Source of the DNA: Mytilisepta virgata
Taxonomy: Eukaryota; Mollusca; Bivalvia; Mytilida; Mytilidae
Assembly: GCA_028015205.1 (NCBI GenBank)
Contig: CM051518.1
Location: 52,996,372 to 53,060,371 of the forward strand
Direction: 5' to 3'
Length of the DNA: 64,000 nt
The notes under the pieces: model-generated
The model's database searches: none
What the model was told of the DNA's origin: nothing
Seen by the model: only the letters and a program-made list of their open reading frames with translations
Position numbers and translations under genes: made by a program
Shown here: positions 58,211-64,000 of the stretch, one piece after another
Numbering within the stretch: the first letter of the stretch is position 1
Layout of the letters: every line of letters begins with the position of its first letter

Positions 58211-60297
58211 TCTCAAGAAGCATGAAACATTTGCCAATGGATATTAAGGAAACAATTTGAGATATCTCAGAACGTTTGTAGACAGTAAATAAAACAAATA
58301 CATCATTTAAGATAAATGCAATTTAAGCTGAATCAAAGAGGTCCATTGGAGAAAAAAATAATAACCTTTAGTTTTATATAATTTATTATAAATTAACATG
58401 GACATTTGATGAGTTTTAAATTGTTCTACAATAACACTATCACAGATCAACAGTGTCATAACAAATAATAAAATAACATAATACATCAAACTACAATGGC
58501 TTCTCAAATATACAGGATTGTTTTAAACAATTTTTTTCTGTCCAGAAAGTAATATCACATTCCAATCAAAATAACCCAAAATAAACACAAATGTCATGAC
58601 TTTTGTGATACAAATTTATTTACTTTTGCTTTGGTGTTAATGTAGACGTATTCCATAATAAACATTTATATCAAAAGTTTTGGTATGGTTATGATTTCAT
58701 AATTTATTAATAGGATATATTTTACAGAGAAATGTAACAATCGGATCATTCCCCCTAAATAATGCTGAAAATGTAAACCAATCCCCTAATCCAATTCATC
58801 AAACAAGACCAAACCTCATGCACTCCATTTCACCTTCATTTTTCAACCATTCAAAACAATGTTACTAATTCACTGTAAACTGATAATTCATGCTTTTATA
58901 CTCCTCTGCCTCTGCCGTCTAAACAACAGTATTTCTTTTTAAAAACATGACCAGGCCTTAATGAACTATAGCGGACTATATATTATACTAGAACACAATT
59001 TTAATGATTTTGCTCCATCATAGGTCACTTGTAATTGAAAATAATGAAAGTCAAGTGTGTTTATTTTACAATTAGCTGAGAGACAGTCAATTGTATTTAT
59101 TTTACAATTTGTTGATAGACAGAGTTGAAATATGAAGGTAAAACAAACATTGATGTAAAATAAAAATAAATTAACATTAGTATCAAACCAGAAAAAAATA
59201 AATGTTGAGACAGAAAATAAAAACAGAAAATCCAAAAACAAGACAGATACTAGAAATCATAGTCAGGAATATGAAAAAATAATGAAGTTACCTACTACTA
59301 GCTGCTGAAATCACATTGCATCTATATTAAAATATTACACTTGTAATATGAATAATAAACATGTAAATGGAATCATAAAATATAGTCCTATCTGATAATA
59401 ATGGTCCCTCTCTGGCTAACATTTATTTTAATTATTATTGAGTTGAATATTATATTTTAAATAAAATGGAATGTGTTGCTACAGATTAAAATTTCAAATC
59501 CCAGAACAGTTATATCTAAATGTTGACTAGCATATTAAAATTCATAGCTACTAAATTTTATAAAAGGGATAAAATGCAGACAGTCTGTTGTATCTAAAAA
59601 CAAAATAACTGTATGAGATATATGCATCGTTACAGTTGACATGCTTTTACTTTGTCATAGTATGCATTTGTTTAACAAAAAAGATGAAATTATGATACTA
59701 ATTCCCTACACAGACATTTCAAAGCTCTAAGCAAGAAAAATGCACTTTACACTTTTTTTTATATCATAGTAACTGATCACTCAAGTCTCTGATGATACAA
59801 AACAGTATGAGAAATTTTTACCTAAATTTTAAACATATTTGATATTTTATTTGACTTCAGTAATTCATTGTACAACAATGCTAACAATCATATTACCAAT
59901 CCCACTTTGTATTGAGTAAAACATGCAAAGACATTTATTATATAAAAACTTCTTCGTCAATTGGCATTCCCTCAATACATAAAGAAAGAGCATATCAAAA
60001 TGTTTGAATGTGGACCTCAAATGCATATACCGGTACATGTGTTATCATAGAGAAGCAAATAATATGATAAATATTTGTTTTAAAATCGATTTTTCCTGAA
60101 ATAAAAATCTGTAAATAATGTAAAAATCATAAAATATGGGAACTAAAATATAATAAAATATAAAATAAATTAATGGAAATACAGCAGATTAACCTGCTTT
60201 TTAGGAATATATTATTGTTTAATCACAAAACAATCTCAAAAATAATATAAATTCCTCTGTATGGACGGACTGTCATTCCCTGTAATACTAGTAGAAC
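58211..60297. other. Very AT-rich stretch; possible 3' UTR of a minus-strand gene
   Basis: No coding sequence supported. If the exon at 60298-60333 is real, the adjoining 60297-and-lower sequence is its 3' UTR; AATAAA-type hexamers on the minus strand are frequent here (for example near 59934) but uninformative in such AT-rich DNA. Confidence 0.35.
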
Positions 60298-60333
60298 TCA
60301 AGCATTGTCTCCAACGGGTGACTTGTTACCACC
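60298..60333 (-). CDS. Putative terminal coding exon of an unidentified gene
   Basis: After a good acceptor (CCTTTATTTGTAG|GG) the frame reads GGNKSPVGDNA and stops. A second phase, VVTSHPLETMLEFY then stop, is also open, so phase is not settled. A possible preceding exon begins at 62304 (GTGTGTAG|GTGCATGATG, reading VHDEETDY), but its donor is unclear because a tandem array abuts it. The gene is not recognised. Confidence 0.35.
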   Translation of the reverse strand, partial: GGNKSPVGDNA

Positions 60334-60524
60334 CTACAAATAAAGGAATAAACAAATCAACAGATGATATTTAAACTATGTGTTGTCATAATAAAAATCA
60401 ACATTAATACATAAAATCTATAATCATTCTCTATGTTACAGCGATGTTTTAATAATATTTAATTATTAATTATGTTATGCACTTTTTTATTTTGATCAAC
60501 AGTAATATTTTTAAAACTAGAAAT

Positions 60525-61340
60525 TATGCCTAGTTCCAAAGAAATGAACCTAAACGCAAAACTAAACCAGAGTCACTTGAGCATAAAATTTACATCATAA
60601 TGACCCAATTATTGTATGACTGCTCAGTACTACCAAAGGCACATCCACTGATCAAGTTTCATTGATACACTATGCCTAGTTCCAAAGAAATGAACCTAAA
60701 CATTAAACTTAACCAGAGTCACTCAAGCATAAAATGTAGGTCATAATGACCCAATTATTGTATGACTGCTCATTACTATCCAAGGCACATCACCTGATGA
60801 AGTTTCATAGATACACTATGCTTAGTTCCAAAAAATGAACCTAAACGCAAAACTTAACCAGAGACACTCAAGCATAAAATGAAGGTCATAATGACCAAAA
60901 TATTGTATGACTGCTCAGTACTACCCAAGGCACAATCTGATTAAGTTTCGTTGATACACTATGCCTAGTTCCAAATAAATGAACATAAATGTAAAACTTA
61001 ACCAGAGTCGTTCAAACATAAAATGTAGGTCGTAATGACCCAAATATCATACGACTGCTCAGTACTACCAAAGGCACATCCACTGATGAAGTTTACAAAG
61101 AAATGAACCTAAACGTAAAACTTAACCAAAGTCACCGAAGCATGAAATGTAGGTCATAGCGACCCAAGTGTTGCTGAACTGCATTGTACTATACAAGAGG
61201 ACTGTAGTGGTGAAATATCATTGATATATTACTATATGTTTCTGAGAAATGGAGCTAAACGCTAAACTTAACTAAATTGGGACAGACGGACAAGGGTAAA
61301 TCTATATGCCCCGGCCACATTGGTGGCGGGGCATAAAAAT
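60525..61340. mobile_element. Tandem-core element with terminal hairpin (element G)
   Basis: Five units of about 145 bp are marked by TGAACCTAAACGCAAAACTT near 60545, 60691, 60836, 60980 and 61104, each with AGTCACTCAAGCATAAAATG. They are followed by GACAGACGGACAAGG and a strong terminal hairpin (61306-61334, ATGCCCCG..CGGGGCAT). The unit is distantly like that of element A (AACTTAACC..GTCACTCAAGCATGAAAT). The 5' end is not defined. Confidence 0.75.
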
Positions 61341-61384
61341 CTTACCATATCTGAAAACAAATACAACCAGAAATCTACAATTAC

Positions 61385-62265
61385 AAATTTCACCTCATTC
61401 CCCAACTAAATTTTGGTGTGTGGCTGTGTAGCTCCCCAAGATGCACCCTTACAGCAAGTAATATGATTGTAGGTCGCTTGGTATCAGAGAACTGAACTCG
61501 GACGTAAAACTTAAATTAAGTCAATGAAGTGAAGTAAGTAGGTTAGAGTGACCTAATTTAGGTGGGAGGCTGTGTTACTCCCCAAGATGCACCCTGAAAC
61601 CATTTAATATAACTGTAGGTCCCTTGGTATCGGAGAATTAACTCGGACGTAAAACTTAACCTAAGTCAACAAAGCGCGATTAATAGGTCATAGTGACCTA
61701 ATTTTGATGGGAGGTTATGTTACTCCCCAAGATGAATCCTCACACCAAGTAATATGATTGAGGGTCACTTGGTATTGGAGAACTGAACTCAGACACAAAA
61801 CATAACCTAAGTCAATGAAGCGCGACAAGTACGTCAGAGTCACCTATTTTTGGTGGAAGGCTGGGTTACTCCCCGAGATGCACCCTTACACCAAATAATA
61901 TGATTGTATGTCACTTGGTATCGGAGAACTGAACTTGGACTTAAAACTTAACCTTAGTCAATGAAGAGTGGTAAGTAGGTCAGAGTGACCTAATTTTAGT
62001 GGGAGGCTGTGTTACTCTCTGAGATACATCCTCACACTGTAGGTCCCTTGGTATAAGATAACCAAACTCGGATGTAAAACTTAATTTAATCCAATGAAGT
62101 GCGATAAGGTCAGAGTGACCTAATTTTGGTGGGAGGCTGTGTTACTCCCTTAGATGCACCCTCACAGCAAGTAATATGTTTGTAGGTTACTTTGTATGAT
62201 AAAACTTATTATTTTTGACATAAAACTTAAAACCAAGTCAACCGTGTAATATGGGTCATGTGACC
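61385..62265. repeat. Tandem array of about 143-bp units
   Basis: Six imperfect units, each with ACTCCCCAAGATGCACCCT, GTAATATGATTGTAGGTC, ACTTGGTATCGGAGAACTGA and GTCAGAGTGACCTAATTTTG. They directly follow element G and may be its diverged relative. Non-coding. Confidence 0.8.
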
Positions 62266-62859
62266 TTTATCTTTCGTCACATAGTCAGTCTCTTCATCAT
62301 GCACCTACACACAAAAATAAATGACCTGATATCAATTAGTAACTGAGAGTTGGCTGCAGACGTGGAAATCGACATGGATGCGTTGCGGCGAACTAAAAAC
62401 TATCATATTTCCACCTTCAAGCTAATTTTTCTAATATTTAACCAATTAACATGCCATCTATTTTACATACACCAGTCATTAGCTACAAAAATATCTAAAC
62501 CTAAATTTCAGAAAGTTTTTGTAAAATCACTTAGATTAACTGTTTTCAAATGACCAAATACCAGAAAAAAAATCATCCACACCTCCTATCTTCAGAATAA
62601 TTATTTGTAGGAAATAAGTTAGGTCAGAACTGGTTATGTAATCAAAGGATGACCAGGGTACTAGGTTTTGGAACCAGGATGACAAAGGTAATTGGTTATA
62701 TGTGTATTTTCACACAGGTACTATTTCTTACCCATTTGTTGTTTTTCTTTCTGTTACCTTATAAATCAAATAAACACCAATAAAAAAATTAAATAAATAT
62801 AAAAACAACCCAATATTCAAACTTCATTTTCATTTGCTTGTATGTTTAGTTGGGGTTTT

Positions 62860-63005
62860 ACGTTTTGGTAATCCTTGTCAATTAAGATCGGAGTCGAACT
62901 GATCCCGCCAAAGGTGAGATTCGAACTCACAACCTAAGTGTTAACAGGCTAGTGATCATTAGTAGTCATGACAAACTACCTAGACCCACATGGTCAGACT
63001 TTTTT
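62860..63005 (-). mobile_element. tRNA-derived SINE
   Basis: On the minus strand, a B box GTTCGAATCTC lies in a good T-arm (GTGAG..CTCAC), with TGGGTCTAGGTAGTTTGTC as a degraded A-box side. An unrelated body (GATCAGTTCGACTCCGATCT) follows. The acceptor and anticodon stems do not close, so this is not a tRNA gene. Confidence 0.6.
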
Positions 63006-64000
63006 TTTAAATGAATAGGGTTGGTGACGGTTTTTGGATCAAAATACTGGAAAAGACAACTCTTCAGAATTTTCATGAACAATACAGATAATTTGAGATA
63101 ACCAAACTCAAATTCCTGCAAGAAACCACCTTTCCCTCTTAAAAAACTTTAAGTTACTTTTTCTAATTTAATGTATATATCAATAAAAAGAATTGCAGGT
63201 GATCTTTTATAAAGAACATTAACAATCACCAAAACAAAAAATTTAACAACTGTGAAGCTTCACAAAACAAATACAATGATGTAATATTTATTCTCGATAT
63301 AGATCTAGCAATTTGTCAATAATGTTAGAAATGCTTAATAGCTTTCTGATGTAATATAAAATAAAAAATTAAAAAACCCAACAAGTTTTAGACTTCAACA
63401 AGGGAAATGTATAAAGATGAACTCCTGCATGAAGTTTCTAAAAAAAAAATAAATAAATAAAATAATGGTTCAACTGTAAAATAGACCATGTTTCACCATT
63501 TTTTTTTATCATTGAATTTTAATATCAATCTCCATGGGACAATGAATCAATAGAAATTTACATTACACAATTATGGAAACATAATTTCATAATTAATTGA
63601 TCATCTAATAAATAGCTGAATGTTAGAATGGAGAAAAATAAAGTATCTAAGGCATTAATTCATACCAATCAAGTTACCAAACGTAGTTAAAGCTCTTAAA
63701 ATTATGTTCCTGTTACAAATAATAGACTGAAGTATTTTCCGATTGTTTTGTTTTCTAATCAATAACATGTCTGTATTTGTAAAGTCAAATAAGCTGATTC
63801 CTTGACAACTAACAGTGTATTCTTTGGTCTTGAGTAAACCTTTCAATTTTATAATTCATCATTCTGGTGTTCCTATTCCAAAAACAATTTTGATAATAGA
63901 AAAAAAAAATAATAAAGTTTCATTAACATTTTGGAATCTGGAGTTGAATATCAATGGTAAGTTGGTTAAAAGGTTGTGGAAAACAATAAATTAGTCCCAT
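63006..64000. other. AT-rich stretch, nothing supported
   Basis: A small minus-strand candidate exon (63716-63673, reading NIILRALTTFGNLI between TAACAG and GTATGAAT) has splice-like borders but no family match and no phase-compatible partner in the window. Otherwise nothing is seen. Confidence 0.4.

Noticed and set aside
62895..62990. tRNA gene on minus strand
   Set aside because: Good T-arm only; acceptor and anticodon stems do not form, and a non-tRNA body follows, so SINE.

Overview
The window is nuclear DNA of an animal, most likely a bivalve mollusc and probably a mussel. It is AT-rich, has long introns with GT..AG borders, and is crowded with retroelements of kinds common in bivalves: Penelope-like elements, I-group and other non-LTR LINEs, a DIRS-like fragment, tRNA-derived SINEs, and hairpin-ended repeats with internal tandem cores. 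Species is not determined. All family assignments are from memory of the families; no database search was possible.

Two host genes can be assembled exon by exon, both on the minus strand. The first is the 5' part of LYST, the giant BEACH-family lysosomal trafficking regulator. Its start codon is at 25340, and eleven coding exons with matching splice phases run leftward to 106, giving 1298 codons; the rest (ARM-like region, BEACH and WD40 domains) lies beyond the left edge. The second is a complete three-exon gene of the STUM/SPEC3 family (56707 down to 46537, 308 residues), a small two-hydrophobic-segment membrane protein with a long disordered N-terminus. A possible third minus-strand gene is seen only as a tiny terminal exon at 60298-60333.

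Layout: 1-12.0 kb LYST exons 3-11 with repeats in the introns; 12.0-24.6 kb a 12.5-kb LYST intron holding a MITE, tandem-core repeat and a deleted LINE; 24.6-25.3 kb LYST exons 1-2; 25.3-46.4 kb intergenic, with a SINE, a decayed I-group LINE (30.7-35.3 kb), a decayed Penelope-like element (38.1-40.8 kb), a hairpin-ended repeat (42.9-44.3 kb) and a DIRS-like RT fragment; 46.5-56.7 kb STUM, with a second Penelope-like fragment in intron 2 and inverted arrays of tandem repeats in intron 1; 56.7-64 kb intergenic or third-gene territory with two more tandem arrays and a SINE.

The most notable pattern is that several repeats with unrelated sequences share one plan: short terminal inverted repeats, a tandem core of about 145-170 bp units, a GAC/GACA-type microsatellite, and a terminal hairpin at the 3' end. 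This fits the pearl/CvA-type, Helentron-associated non-autonomous elements (HINEs) known from bivalves. Nothing resembling an operon, CRISPR array or viral genome was seen.
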